The notes: a model not told the origin generated them from the sequence alone. 64,000 nucleotides of DNA from Mycolicibacter acidiphilus (GCF_018455725.1 NZ_JAHCLR010000023.1:1-64000), one strand, 5' to 3'; positions 34,609 to 44,032 are shown, numbered from the stretch's first letter. Made by a program: numbers and translations.

Positions 34609-35912
34609 GACCGGATGGCCTCCTTGATCGAATTGGCGGCGTTGTCGCGCTGGTTCGTCAGATCGGCGACGATCGCGCGGAGTTTGTCGAGTTCGGTGCG
34701 TTCGCGGTCGCTGAGCGGGCTCGCGATGCCGGATCCGCGCCGGCGGGTCGCGCCGGCGCCGGCGCCGAGCCGGCCGACGATCTTCGCGCCGGGACCCTTG
34801 GGGCCGGTGTGGTTGCCCGGTTTGTCGAGCAGGGCCGGCACCATCGGCACCCCGCCCATGCCGCCCATGCCGGCCGCCGGGGCCGCGGCCAGCGCGGTGC
34901 CCGGCAGCGGTGCCGACGCCGACGCCAGCTGGATCGGGGTGGCCCAGGTCTGCGGCACCGACAGCCCGCCGACCGTCGCGGCGCGGCCGAGGCCGGCCGA
35001 GAGGCCCGCGGTGGGGGTGGCCGCTTTGACCAGCGTTTGGCCCAGGCCGGGCCCGGACACCTCGCCCATGGTCGCAGCCGCCGCGGCGCCGCCGAAGATG
35101 TGCGGGAAGAACGAGTGCCAGACCGGGCCGAGCATCTGCATCGGGGTGGCGATCGCCATGTAGCCCGGCGCACCGCCGGCGGCCACCAGCTTTCCGACCT
35201 CGAGAATCGGCATGTACGCGCTGGTCCAGGCGGGATTGCCGAGTGGCCCGGCCGCCGGATTGATGTTCAGGAAACCGTTGATCTGCTTCAGGAAGTCGAC
35301 CAGCCAGTCGCTCTGGGTGGCCCCGGACTGCGTCGTCGCCTGCGCGACGGCGGCAGCCTGGTTCGACTGCCCGGCCTGGTCGGTGCTCTGCGCCGGCTGG
35401 GTGAACGGCGCCAGCGATGCGGCGGAAGCGGCGGCGTGGGTGTAGCCGTCCATCGTGCTGGCGTTCTGCGCCCACATCTCGCCGTACTGGGCCTGGTTGG
35501 CGGCGATCGCCGCGGAGTTCTGCCCGATCACGTTGGTGGCCAGCAGGTGCTGCAGGGTCGAGCGGTTGGCGGTGATCACCGGCGGCGGGACGACCGCGGC
35601 GTGCGCCGCCTGGTAGGCCGCGGCCGCTGCCCGCGCGCCGGTGGCCGCCTGGCGGGCCTGCTCGGCCGTGACCGTCATCCATTCGGTGTAGGGGGCGGCC
35701 GCGGCGCTCATCGCCGTCGCCGCCGGACCGTGCCACGGGTCGGCGGTCAGGGCCGTGATCACCGACCGGTAATCGGCTGCGGCCGAGGAGAGTTCGCCGG
35801 CGAGCCGGTCCCAGGCGGTGGCAGCCGAGAGCATCGACTCCGCGCCCGGTCCGGTGTACAGCCACCCGGAGGTCACCTCCGGCGGCAGTGCCGCGAAGCT
35901 GACGCCGGTCAC
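34605..35912 (-). CDS. PPE-SVP family protein 2
   Basis: A 435-residue PPE protein starting [20 protein letters not shown]. The PPE domain extends to about residue 175, and the SVP motif is [11 protein letters not shown]. Its C-terminal region is short and lacks glycine-rich or NxGxGN repeats. It closes with basic residues (GATRRRGSG) and the conserved tail [20 protein letters not shown]. Four-base overlaps on both sides couple its translation to PPE 3 and PPE 1. It is probably secreted by ESX-5, given the neighbouring EsxM/EsxN pair (inference). Confidence 0.9.
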   Translation of the reverse strand: MTGVSFAALPPEVTSGWLYTGPGAESMLSAATAWDRLAGELSSAAADYRSVITALTADPWHGPAATAMSAAAAPYTEWMTVTAEQARQAATGARAAAAAYQAAHAAVVPPPVITANRSTLQHLLATNVIGQNSAAIAANQAQYGEMWAQNASTMDGYTHAAASAASLAPFTQPAQSTDQAGQSNQAAAVAQATTQSGATQSDWLVDFLKQINGFLNINPAAGPLGNPAWTSAYMPILEVGKLVAAGGAPGYMAIATPMQMLGPVWHSFFPHIFGGAAAAATMGEVSGPGLGQTLVKAATPTAGLSAGLGRAATVGGLSVPQTWATPIQLASASAPLPGTALAAAPAAGMGGMGGVPMVPALLDKPGNHTGPKGPGAKIVGRLGAGAGATRRRGSGIASPLSDRERTELDKLRAIVADLTNQRDNAANSIKEAIRS

Positions 35913-37189
35913 GCCCGGAAGGCCTGGTTCATCAGGTGCGTCACGGCGTCCTGCTCCATGACGAGTTCGGTGAGTTCGGCGCGCAGGCCCTCCAGCTCCG
36001 CGCGCTCCTTGTCGGTGAGCGGGTTGACCAGGTCCGGCGCGCCCTTGGCGCGCTCGGCGCCGGCCTTGGAGTCACCGCCCAGATCGGCGACGAGCTTGCT
36101 GCGCAACGCGTTCCGCGGGTCGGTGCCGCTGCGCGGGGCGTTGACGACGCTGGCGATCGGCGGGATGCCGCCGAAGCCGCCCGCCCCGGCCGGCAGCGGC
36201 GCCGCGTGCGATGCCAGCTGCACACCCGAGGAGCTCCAGGTCTGCGGCACCGACAGCCCGCCGACGCTCGCCGCCCGGCCCAGGCCGGCCGAGACGCCGG
36301 GTGCGGCGCTCGCCGGGGCGGCCGAGGCGGCCAGGGTGGCGCCGGTGACGGCGCCGGCCCCGGTGGGCGCCACGTCGGAGATCGTGAACGCCAGCGGGGT
36401 GCCGCCGGCGATCGCCGGGAACCAGGAGTAGATCACCGAGGTGAGGTAGAAGATCGGCGAGATGCCCATGAACATCGGGGCGCCGAAACTGGAGATCGCG
36501 CCGCCGATGTTCGTCAGCGGGAAGCCCATCGCCTGATAGACGGGGTTCGTCGTCAGGAAGTTGTTGAGGTTCTCCAGCATGCCGACCAGCGGGTCGGTCT
36601 GGGTGCCGGCCGCGTTCGCCGCGGACTGCGCGACCGCGGCGGACTGCCGGGACTGGCCGGCCTGGTCGGTGTTCTGCGGCGGCTCGGCGAACGGCGTGAG
36701 GGTCGACGCCGCGGCGGATCCGGCCGAGTAGGCGTTCATCGCGCCCGCGTTCTGCGCCCACATCTCGCCGTAGGCGGCCTGGTTGGCGGTGATCGCCGGG
36801 GTGTTCTGCCCGACGATGTTGGTGGCGACCAGCGCCTGCAGGTTCGCCCGGTTGGCGGCGATCACCGGGGGCGGCACCGTCGCGGCGTGCGCGGTCTGGA
36901 AGGCCATGGCCGCCGCGCGCGCCTGCGTTGCCGCGGCCCGCGCCTGCTCGCCGATCCCTGCCATCCACTGGGCGTACGGGGCTGCCGCGGCCGTCATGGC
37001 GGTGGCGGCCGGTCCGCGCCACGGGTCGGTCGCGAGCTGGGTGATCACCGCCTGGTAGTTCGCTGCGGCCGAGTCCATCTCACCGGCAAGCTGGTCCCAG
37101 GCGGACGCCGCGGTCAGCATCGGCGCCGAACCCGGCCCGGAGTACATCCAGCCGGAGGTCACCTCCGGCGGCAACGCCGCAAAGTTCAC
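35909..37189 (-). CDS. PPE-SVP family protein 3
   Basis: A 426-residue PPE protein, [20 protein letters not shown], with SVP motif [11 protein letters not shown] and C-terminal tail [23 protein letters not shown] 37189 is chosen over the ATG at 37255 because GGGAGAAG sits six to seven bases upstream and all PPE proteins begin within a few residues of this point. It is the first gene of the PPE operon. The region ahead of it also holds the rightward promoter D, so the two transcripts diverge there. Confidence 0.9.
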   Translation of the reverse strand: MNFAALPPEVTSGWMYSGPGSAPMLTAASAWDQLAGEMDSAAANYQAVITQLATDPWRGPAATAMTAAAAPYAQWMAGIGEQARAAATQARAAAMAFQTAHAATVPPPVIAANRANLQALVATNIVGQNTPAITANQAAYGEMWAQNAGAMNAYSAGSAAASTLTPFAEPPQNTDQAGQSRQSAAVAQSAANAAGTQTDPLVGMLENLNNFLTTNPVYQAMGFPLTNIGGAISSFGAPMFMGISPIFYLTSVIYSWFPAIAGGTPLAFTISDVAPTGAGAVTGATLAASAAPASAAPGVSAGLGRAASVGGLSVPQTWSSSGVQLASHAAPLPAGAGGFGGIPPIASVVNAPRSGTDPRNALRSKLVADLGGDSKAGAERAKGAPDLVNPLTDKERAELEGLRAELTELVMEQDAVTHLMNQAFRA

Positions 37190-37319
37190 GGTCTTCTCCC
37201 CTCGGTCGCCATCCCAGTCATCATCTGGCCCGCGGGAGCAGGAGTCGAATGCCAATCTCGTTGCCGGCTATAGCTGATCGGGCATACCGGTGCCGGGCTT
37301 TCGATGTGCCAGACTCGCA

Positions 37320-37383
37320 TTGACTTTGACTGTGAGCCGCCTCATACTGAACGATATGCGTATTAACGTACGGAGAACGTACA
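37320..37383 (+). promoter_or_regulatory. promoter/operator D of the shared-architecture set
   Basis: TTGACT (37320-37325), 17 bases, CATACT (37343-37348). The spacer has TGTGAGCC, forming TGTGA-N6-TCATA with the -10. The downstream block (CG, TATGCG, GTACG, CGTACA at 37378-37383) ends one base before the ATG at 37385. The operator would therefore fill the whole 5' leader of the HdeD-fadD17-SDR operon. Confidence 0.78.
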
Positions 37384-37384
37384 G

Positions 37385-37975
37385 ATGACCGAGTTGTTGT
37401 CACCCGAAGCCCCGCCGGCCCCGCACGGCGCCCACCACCTAGCCAGATACGCGTGGCCCGCGCTGCTCAGCACCGGGATCGCCGCACTGGCAGCCGGTTT
37501 CGCGCTGCTCGCGCTGCGCGACACCGGCCTCGCCCCGGCGATCCTCGGCGGATACCTGATCCTGTCCGGGATCGGCCAGCTACCGGTGCCCTTCGCCACC
37601 CACCTGGGCAGCAGTCGGGTGCTGGCACTGCTCGCCGCGGACGGCTACGTCATCTTCGGCACGCTCTGCCTGAACAAGCACCTCGGAACACCGGCTCTGG
37701 TCGCGCTCTGGGCCGGCTTGGCGATGATCATCCGCGGCCTGACCTGGCAGAACGCCACCCTGATGAACAAGGCGATGCCGGTGCGCGGGCTGCAGGGGCT
37801 GGCCGGCCTGGCGGTGCTGCTCTCCGGTGACCTGATCCTCGGCGTCCGGCCCGACTCGCCGGCCGGGCTGAGCATGATCGCCGGCCCGGTGCTGATTCTC
37901 ACCGGTGCGCTGGAGGCCGTCACCGCGATCCGGCTCCGCAGCGCCGCAATCGATCCCGAGGAGGAATCCCGTTGA
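37385..37975 (+). CDS. HdeD-like (DUF308-type) membrane protein
   Basis: A 196-residue protein with about six transmembrane helices, for example WPALLSTGIAALAAGFALLA, ILGGYLILSGIG, VLALLAADGYVIFGTLCL and LVALWAGLAMIIRGL. The short hydrophilic N-terminus (TELLSPEAPPAPHGAHH) and repeated G-x-x-L-I-x-x-G pattern resemble HdeD-type proteins. It is the first gene after promoter D and overlaps the fadD17 start, so it probably serves the same pathway, perhaps in membrane transport or stress (inference). Confidence 0.65.
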   Translation: MTELLSPEAPPAPHGAHHLARYAWPALLSTGIAALAAGFALLALRDTGLAPAILGGYLILSGIGQLPVPFATHLGSSRVLALLAADGYVIFGTLCLNKHLGTPALVALWAGLAMIIRGLTWQNATLMNKAMPVRGLQGLAGLAVLLSGDLILGVRPDSPAGLSMIAGPVLILTGALEAVTAIRLRSAAIDPEEESR

Positions 37976-39513
37976 GCCCGGTTATGACCGACGAACTGCC
38001 CACCGTGACAAGACTGCTCGCGCCGCTGGCCGAGATCGAGGATCGCGGCATCCATTTCGAGGGCACCTTCACCAGTTGGCGGGACCACATCCGGCACGCC
38101 GCCGCGATCGCGGCGGTGCTGCGGGAACGCCTGGACCCGGCCCGGCCGCCGCACGTCGGCGTGCTGCTGGAGAACACCCCGTTCTTCTCCGCGCTGCTGG
38201 CGGCGGCCGGGATGTCGGGCATCGTGCCGGTGGGGCTGAACTCGGTGCGCCGCGGTGCGGCGCTGGCCCGTGACATCGAGCATGCGGACTGCCAGCTGGT
38301 GCTCGCCGACGCGAAATCCGCTGCCACACTGGGCGACATCCCGCACATCAACGTCGACTCGCCGGACTGGGCCGCCGAGATCGCCGGGCACTCGGAGGCC
38401 CCGGTCGGCTTCGCCACGGCGGCGCCGGGCGACCTGTTCATGCTGATCTTCACCTCCGGCACCAGCGGCGACCCGAAGGCAGTCCGGTGCAGCCACGGCA
38501 AGGTGGCGTTCGCCGGCGGGCTGATCGTCGACCAGTTCGCGATGACCTCCGACGACGTCTGCTACGTGTCGATGCCGCTGTTCCACTCCAACGCGATCCT
38601 GGTCGGCTGGGCGGTCGCCGCCGCCTGCCGCGGGTCGATCGCGTTGCGGCGCAAGTTCTCCGCGTCGCAGTTCCTGTCGGACGTCCGCCGGTACGGCGCC
38701 ACCTACGCCAACTACGTGGGGAAACCGCTCTCCTATGTGCTGGCCACCGCGGAGAGCCACGACGACGCCGACAACCCGCTGCGGGCCGTCTACGGCAACG
38801 AGGGCGGCGCCGGTGACATCGAACGGTTCGCGCGCCGGTTCGGCTGCGTGGTCGCCGACGGCTACGGGTCGACCGAGGGCGGGGTGTCGATCACCCGCAC
38901 CCCCGACACTCCCGCCGGGGCGCTGGGGCCGCTGCCCGCCGGGGTCGACATCGTCGACGTCGACACCGGGGAGAGCTGCCCGCCCGGGCACGCCGGTGAA
39001 CTGGTGAACGCCGACGGCGCAGGCGGTTTCGAGGGCTACTACAACAATCCCGGCGCGGAGGCCGAACGCATGGTCGACGGCGTGTACCGCACCGGTGATC
39101 TGGCTTACCGAGACGCCGAAGGCTACGTGTACTTCGCCGGCCGGGTCGGCGACTGGCTGCGGGTGGACGGCGAGAACCTCGGCACCGCACCGATCGAGCG
39201 GGTGCTGCTGCGGCACCCCGCGGTCACCGAGGCGGCGGTGTACGGGGTACCGGACCCCGCGGTCGGCGATCAGGTGATGGCAGCGCTGGTCCTGGCCCCG
39301 GGGGAGGCGTTCGACCCGGCGGAGTTCCAGGCGTTCCTGGCGGCGCAACCGGATCTGGGCCGCAAGCAGTGGCCGGCGTATGTGCGCGTCGCCGTCAGCC
39401 TGCCGCGCACCGCGACGTTCAAGGTGCTCAAGCGGGAATTGGCGGCCGACGGGGTCACCTGCGCCGACCCGGTGTGGCAGCTTGGTGGTCGGACCGAGAC
39501 GCGGAGGAGTTGA
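37972..39513 (+). CDS. fadD17: steroid acyl-CoA ligase FadD17
   Basis: A 513-residue ANL ligase, closest to M. tuberculosis FadD17 (Rv3506): LPTVTRLLAPLAEIEDRGIH, TSWRDHIRHAAAIAAVLRER, RRKFSASQFLSDVRRYGATY. The A3 motif is IFTSGTSGDPKAVRC and the terminal lysine is in TFKVLKRELAADGV. FadD17 attaches CoA to sterol acids with a shortened (C5) side chain. TTG 37972 is preferred to ATG 37984 because AGGAGG lies seven bases before it and it overlaps the preceding TGA. The paralogue at 21173 is more divergent. Confidence 0.87.
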   Translation: MSPVMTDELPTVTRLLAPLAEIEDRGIHFEGTFTSWRDHIRHAAAIAAVLRERLDPARPPHVGVLLENTPFFSALLAAAGMSGIVPVGLNSVRRGAALARDIEHADCQLVLADAKSAATLGDIPHINVDSPDWAAEIAGHSEAPVGFATAAPGDLFMLIFTSGTSGDPKAVRCSHGKVAFAGGLIVDQFAMTSDDVCYVSMPLFHSNAILVGWAVAAACRGSIALRRKFSASQFLSDVRRYGATYANYVGKPLSYVLATAESHDDADNPLRAVYGNEGGAGDIERFARRFGCVVADGYGSTEGGVSITRTPDTPAGALGPLPAGVDIVDVDTGESCPPGHAGELVNADGAGGFEGYYNNPGAEAERMVDGVYRTGDLAYRDAEGYVYFAGRVGDWLRVDGENLGTAPIERVLLRHPAVTEAAVYGVPDPAVGDQVMAALVLAPGEAFDPAEFQAFLAAQPDLGRKQWPAYVRVAVSLPRTATFKVLKRELAADGVTCADPVWQLGGRTETRRS

Positions 39514-39515
39514 GC

Positions 39516-40253
39516 ATGGGACGACTGACCGGTCGGGTGGCGATCATCAGCGGCGGCGCGCGCGGAATGGGTGCGGCGCACGCCCGGGAACTCGTCGCCG
39601 AGGGCGCCGCGGTGGTGCTCGGGGACATCCTCGACGACGCCGGGGCGGCGCTGGCCGCCGAACTCGGCGACGCGGCGCGGTTCGTCCACCTCGACGTCAC
39701 CCAACCGGAGCAGTGGCGCGACGCGGTCTCGACCGCCGTGACGCAGTTCGGCGCGCTCGACGTCCTGGTCAACAACGCCGGGATCGTCAACGGCGGACCG
39801 CTGCACAAATACGAGCTGACGGCGTGGCATCAGATCATCGAGATCAACCTGACCGGAACGTTTCTCGGCATCCAGGCCGCCGCCACTCCGATGGTCAAGC
39901 AGCGCCGGGGTTCGATCATCAACATCTCCTCGATCGAGGGGCTGCGCGGCAGCGCCATGTCGCACGGTTACGTGGCGTCGAAGTTCGGGGTGCGCGGCCT
40001 GACCAAGTCCGCCGCCCAGGAACTGGCGCCGTTCAACGTGCGGGTCAACTCGATTCACCCCGGCATGGTGCGCACCCCGATGATCGAGGGCATCCCCGAG
40101 GATCTGCTGCCGATCCCGCTGGGCCGGCCCGGCGAGCCCGAGGAGCTGTCGAAGTTCGTCGTGTTCCTGGCCTCCGACGACTCGTCGTACGCCACCGGCG
40201 CGGAGTTCGTCGTCGACGGTGGGCTGATCAGCGGTGTCCCGCACAACAAATGA
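39516..40253 (+). CDS. SDR, Rv2002/FabG3-like hydroxysteroid dehydrogenase
   Basis: A 245-residue classical SDR: MGRLTGRVAIISGGARGMGA (cofactor loop), NNAGIVNGG, INISSIEGLRGS, catalytic YVASKFG and the C-terminal SSYATGAEFVVDGG. It parallels M. tuberculosis Rv2002 (FabG3), a 20beta/3alpha-hydroxysteroid dehydrogenase. GGAGGA sits eight bases before the ATG, two bases after the fadD17 stop, so it is in the promoter D operon. It likely oxidises or reduces a steroid or side-chain hydroxyl with NAD(H). Confidence 0.87.
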   Translation: MGRLTGRVAIISGGARGMGAAHARELVAEGAAVVLGDILDDAGAALAAELGDAARFVHLDVTQPEQWRDAVSTAVTQFGALDVLVNNAGIVNGGPLHKYELTAWHQIIEINLTGTFLGIQAAATPMVKQRRGSIINISSIEGLRGSAMSHGYVASKFGVRGLTKSAAQELAPFNVRVNSIHPGMVRTPMIEGIPEDLLPIPLGRPGEPEELSKFVVFLASDDSSYATGAEFVVDGGLISGVPHNK

Positions 40254-40319
40254 GCGGGCATCTCACTGACCGGAACCGGTGATTGCCGCGACGTTCACCC
40301 GACGCGCAGACTCGCCGAC

Positions 40320-41570
40320 ATGGTTACCGCTGACACCCTCGACCCGTTCGCCCCGACCACACTGGGGCCGGTCACACTGCGCAACCGGGTCATCAAAGCG
40401 GCCACCTCCGAGGGTCGCTCGCCCAAGGGGCTGGTCACCGACGACCTGATCGACTTCCATCGCCGCTACGTCGACGGCGGGGTCGGCATGACCACGCTGG
40501 CCTACTGCTGCGTGGCGCCGGAGGGGGCCAGCGCGCCGGGGCAGATCCTGATGAGCGACAAGGCGATACCGGGCCTGACCAAGTTCACCGAGACCATGCA
40601 CGCCGGCGGCGCCGCGGTCTCCGCACAGCTCGGGCACGCCGGTGCCGTCGCCACCAAGCAGCTCACCGGCCGGACGTCGATGACCCCGAGCCGATTCTTC
40701 AACATCTCCAACCTGCAGTACTGCCGGGAGATCAGCCGCGGCGAGATCAACCGGGTCATCGACCAGTTCGGCGACGCGGCCGACGTCGCGGTCCGCTCCG
40801 GATTCGACGCCGTCGAACTGCATTTCGGGCACCTGTACCTGCCGAGCTCGTTCCTGAGCCCGTGGATGAACAAACGCACCGACGACTACGGCGGCAGCAT
40901 CGACAAGCGCAGCCGGTTCGTCCGGGAGATCGCCCAGCGCGTCCGCGAGGTCGTCGGGAAGAAGATCGCCGTCATCGCCAAGATCAGCATGGACGACGGC
41001 ATCAAGGGCAGCATCTGGCTCACCGAATCGCTGCGCACCGCACAGTTACTCGACCAGGACGCGAACCTCGATGCCATCGAACTGACCCAGGGTTCGTCGG
41101 TGGCCAAGCAGATGTTCCTGTTCCGCGGTGACATCCCGCTGTCCGAGTTCGCCGCGGTGATGCCGCAGCCGATGAAACTCGGGATCAAACTGTTCGGCAA
41201 AAAGATGATGGGCGAATACCCCTACCAGGACATGTACATGCTGGAGTCGGCCAAGCAGTTCGTCCCGATCATGCGCAACACCAAGCTGATCCTGCTCGGC
41301 GGGCTGACCAACTACGACCACCTGGTCACCGGGCTGCGTGAGGGCTTCGACTACCTGGCGATGGGCCGGGCGCTGCTGCGGGAGAACGACCTGCTCAAGC
41401 GGATGCAGGACGACCACAGCGTGGCCAGCAAGTGCAACCACTGCAACAAGTGCATGGTCACCGTGTTCAGCAAGACGCACTGCGTGCTCGACCCCGACCA
41501 GCGCTACCGCAGCAAGCCGGATGCGCCGAGCTACGCAGCGCGGTCGACCGAACAGGCCTCCGCCGGCTAG
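40320..41570 (+). CDS. NADH:flavin oxidoreductase/old yellow enzyme family protein
   Basis: A 416-residue TIM-barrel flavoprotein: FAPTTLGPVTLRNRVIKAAT (OYE start), QLGHAGAV, VELHFGHLYLPSSFLSPWMN, and DYGGSIDKRSRF. The C-terminal CNHCNKCM (CxxCxxC) resembles the iron-sulfur region of 2,4-dienoyl-CoA reductase-type members, although the further flavodoxin/NAD domains are absent. Such enzymes reduce enoyl or enone C=C bonds with FMN. It lies 66 bases after the SDR and overlaps the convergent fadE27 stop by four bases. Similar genes accompany fadD17 in sterol clusters. Confidence 0.82.
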   Translation: MVTADTLDPFAPTTLGPVTLRNRVIKAATSEGRSPKGLVTDDLIDFHRRYVDGGVGMTTLAYCCVAPEGASAPGQILMSDKAIPGLTKFTETMHAGGAAVSAQLGHAGAVATKQLTGRTSMTPSRFFNISNLQYCREISRGEINRVIDQFGDAADVAVRSGFDAVELHFGHLYLPSSFLSPWMNKRTDDYGGSIDKRSRFVREIAQRVREVVGKKIAVIAKISMDDGIKGSIWLTESLRTAQLLDQDANLDAIELTQGSSVAKQMFLFRGDIPLSEFAAVMPQPMKLGIKLFGKKMMGEYPYQDMYMLESAKQFVPIMRNTKLILLGGLTNYDHLVTGLREGFDYLAMGRALLRENDLLKRMQDDHSVASKCNHCNKCMVTVFSKTHCVLDPDQRYRSKPDAPSYAARSTEQASAG

Positions 41571-42658
41571 ACCGGGGTGTCGGCGAGTTCGCGGCCGATC
41601 GCCAGCAACTGCCCGGTGGCGCCGCCGAGGTCGAACTCGGTCTGCTTGGCGGACAGGAAGTACCGGTGGATCGGGTGGTCGATGTCGATGCCCACCCCGC
41701 CGTGGATGTGCACGATGCTGTGCGCCACCCGATGTCCGGCGTCGGCCGCCCAGAACGCCGCGCTGGCCACGTCGGTGGCGGCGGGCAGGCCTTCGCCGAA
41801 CCGCCAGGCGGCCTGAGTCACGGTGAGCTGCAACGCCTTCACGTCGATGTAGCCGTCGGCCAGCCGCTGCGACACCGCCTGGAAGCTGCCGATCGGCTTG
41901 TCGAACTGTTCACGCTCCCGGGCGTATTCGGCGGTGAGCCGCAGGCCGCGGTCGAGCACGCCGAGCTGGTAGGAGCTGCGGCCCAGCGCCGCCAGCGTGG
42001 TCAGGTAGTGCAGCACGCCGGCACCGTCGCCGCCGAGCCGCGCCGCGTCGTCGACGGCGACGCCGGTGAACTCCACCAGGGCGGTGCTGCCCAGGCCGGT
42101 GGTCTGCTCCGGGGTCACCGTCACCCCGGGGGCGTCCGCTGCGACCAGGAAAACCGCCGTGCCGGAATCGGTTTCGGCCGGCACCAGGAAGGCGTCGGCG
42201 ACCGGGGCGAAGGCCACCTGGGTGCGGGTGCCGGTGAGTGCCCCGCCGGAGAACTGCACCGGACCCTCACCCATCACGCCGGCCAGCGCGACCGCGATGA
42301 TCTTGTCGCCGGCGACCGCCGGTGCGCCCCAGGCCTGCTGCAGTTCGGCCGAACCGAACTTCGCCAGCGCGCCGGCGGCCAGCACCGCGGACTCCAGGTA
42401 GGGCACGGCCGCCAGCTGCCGGCCCAGCGCGGTGAGGATCGCCGCCTGCTCCAGCGTGCCGAGGCCATGGCCGCCCAGCGCCTCGGGCGCCGCGGCGGCG
42501 AGGACGTCGGCGTCGATCAGCTTGCGCCACAGGTCGCGGTCGAAGCGTTGGTCGAGCTTGTCCAGCTCGCGCTGGCGCTCCGGGGTGCAGATCGCGTCGA
42601 CGATGGTGTCGACCAGGCCGGAGAGATCCTGCGCGGCTTCGGTGGTGGTGAAGTCCAT
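41567..42658 (-). CDS. fadE27: acyl-CoA dehydrogenase FadE27 (ChsE5-like) subunit
   Basis: A 363-residue acyl-CoA dehydrogenase-like protein, close to Rv3505. It has APEALGGHGLGTLEQAAILT and EFDKPIGSFQAVSQRLADGY, and the C-terminal HIHGGVGIDIDHPIHRYFLS helix for FAD contacts. No catalytic-base Glu is evident in the usual position, in keeping with its known role as the non-catalytic partner of FadE26 in an alpha2beta2 heterotetramer. ATG 42658 is chosen because the frame upstream is antisense of fadE26. The gap to fadE26 is 35 bases, so they form an operon. Confidence 0.9.
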   Translation of the reverse strand: MDFTTTEAAQDLSGLVDTIVDAICTPERQRELDKLDQRFDRDLWRKLIDADVLAAAAPEALGGHGLGTLEQAAILTALGRQLAAVPYLESAVLAAGALAKFGSAELQQAWGAPAVAGDKIIAVALAGVMGEGPVQFSGGALTGTRTQVAFAPVADAFLVPAETDSGTAVFLVAADAPGVTVTPEQTTGLGSTALVEFTGVAVDDAARLGGDGAGVLHYLTTLAALGRSSYQLGVLDRGLRLTAEYAREREQFDKPIGSFQAVSQRLADGYIDVKALQLTVTQAAWRFGEGLPAATDVASAAFWAADAGHRVAHSIVHIHGGVGIDIDHPIHRYFLSAKQTEFDLGGATGQLLAIGRELADTPV

Positions 42659-42693
42659 GAGAGAGTCCTTGGGGTGCTTGAAGTCTGAGGGGA

Positions 42694-43872
42694 TCAGCGG
42701 TTGCGGGGCAGGCCGAGCGCGGTCATGCCGATGATGTCGCGCTGCACCTCGTTGGTGCCGCCGCCGAAGGTCAGGATCAGTGCCGCGCGGTGCATCCGCT
42801 CCACCCGGCCGCGCAGCACCGCACCCGGCGAGTCCTGCCGCACGGTGGCCGCGGTGCCCAGCACCTCCATCAGCAGCCGGTAGGCCTCGGTGGCCAGTTC
42901 GGTGCCGAACACCTTCGCCGCCGAAGCATCCGCGGGGGAGGGCGCCGCGTGCGTCGCGGAGGCGAGTTCCCAGTTGTAGAGCTTGAGCACCTCGGCCTTG
43001 GCGTGCACCCGCGCCAGATTCAGCTGCACCCACTGCGAGTCGATCAGCCGGGCGCCGTGCACATCCTTGGTGTTCTGGGCCCACTCGCGCACCTGGTCGA
43101 GCGCCAGGAAGATCGGCTGCGCCGACACCAGTGCCACCCGCTCGTGGTTGAGCTGGTTGGTCACCAGCTTCCAGCCGGCGTTCTCCTCGCCGACCAAGCT
43201 GGTCGCCGGCACCCGCACGTCCTGGTAGTAGGTGGCGCTGGTGTCCGGGCCGGCCATGGTGTGCACCGGCGTCCAGGAGAAGCCCTCGGCCGTGGTCGGG
43301 ACGATCAGCATCGAGATGCCGCGGTGCTTCTTGGCCTCGGGGTTGGTGCGCGCCGCCAGCCAGACGTAGTCGGCGTAGGCGATCAGCGACGTCCACATCT
43401 TCTGGCCGTTGATGACGTAGTCGTCGCCGTCCCGCACCGCGGTGGTGCGCAGCGACGCGAGGTCGGTGCCGGCGCCCGGCTCGGAGTAGCCGATCGCGAA
43501 ATGCAGTTCGCCGGCGGCGATGCGGGGCAGGAAGAACTTCTTCTGCTCCTCGGTGCCGAACGCCATGATCGTCGGCGCGACGCTGTTGACGGTCAGGAAC
43601 GGCACCGGGGCGCCGGCGATGGCGGCCTCGTCGGTGAAGATCAGCTGATCCATCGCCGAGCGGGCCTGGCCGCCGTACTGGGTCGGCCAGCCCAGCGCCA
43701 GCCAGCCGTCGGCGCCCATCTGGGTGACCGTCTCCCGGTAGACGTTGCCGGTGCCGTACTCACCCTGGTTGGAGCTCAACGCCTCCCGGCGCTCCGGCGT
43801 CATCAGCGTGGTGAAATACGACCGCAGTTCGCGGCGCAACTCCTCTTGCTCAGGGGTGTAGCTGATCTGCAC
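42694..43872 (-). CDS. fadE26: acyl-CoA dehydrogenase FadE26 (ChsE4-like) catalytic subunit
   Basis: A 392-residue acyl-CoA dehydrogenase resembling Rv3504. Motifs are YSEPGAGTDLASLRTTAV (FAD/substrate), INGQKMWTSLIAYADYVWLA and FGGGTNEVQRDIIGMTALGL. Glu244 in LNHERVAL is the likely catalytic base. With FadE27 it makes the heterotetramer that dehydrogenates sterol side-chain acyl-CoAs in M. tuberculosis. The gene is divergent from fdxD, with a KstR box at 43929-43942 between them. Start ATG 43872. Confidence 0.92.
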   Translation of the reverse strand: MQISYTPEQEELRRELRSYFTTLMTPERREALSSNQGEYGTGNVYRETVTQMGADGWLALGWPTQYGGQARSAMDQLIFTDEAAIAGAPVPFLTVNSVAPTIMAFGTEEQKKFFLPRIAAGELHFAIGYSEPGAGTDLASLRTTAVRDGDDYVINGQKMWTSLIAYADYVWLAARTNPEAKKHRGISMLIVPTTAEGFSWTPVHTMAGPDTSATYYQDVRVPATSLVGEENAGWKLVTNQLNHERVALVSAQPIFLALDQVREWAQNTKDVHGARLIDSQWVQLNLARVHAKAEVLKLYNWELASATHAAPSPADASAAKVFGTELATEAYRLLMEVLGTAATVRQDSPGAVLRGRVERMHRAALILTFGGGTNEVQRDIIGMTALGLPRNR

Positions 43873-43928
43873 GGGCCGTCCTTATGCTGGTGATCGGGGT
43901 CACGATACGATTTTCGTCGACAGCCCGT

Positions 43929-43942
43929 TGTAACACGTTCTA
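43929..43942. promoter_or_regulatory. KstR operator between fadE26 and fdxD
   Basis: TGTAACACGTTCTA is identical to the echA19/fadD19 box and an exact match to TNNAACNNGTTNNA. It is 57 bases upstream of fadE26 and 91 bases upstream of fdxD and can serve both divergent units. Confidence 0.85.
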
Positions 43943-44032
43943 GTCGTTAGGGTCCAGTGGCCCTATCGCATCGTGGGCGTGCGCTGTTAGGCCCTATGGT
44001 GGCAGTAACGGATCTTGACCAAGGAGAGCGTG

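Noticed and set aside
33235-35865. An 876-residue frame joining two PPE genes
   Set aside because: The N-terminal half is PPE 2 read out of frame. The coupled starts at 35912 and 34608 explain the region better.
28301-37384. Reading the four shared-architecture promoters simply as CRP sites
   Set aside because: TGTGA is present in all, but the right half is only TCATA, CCATA or ACATA and overlaps the -10. The longest conserved part lies downstream of the -10, so CRP alone does not explain it.
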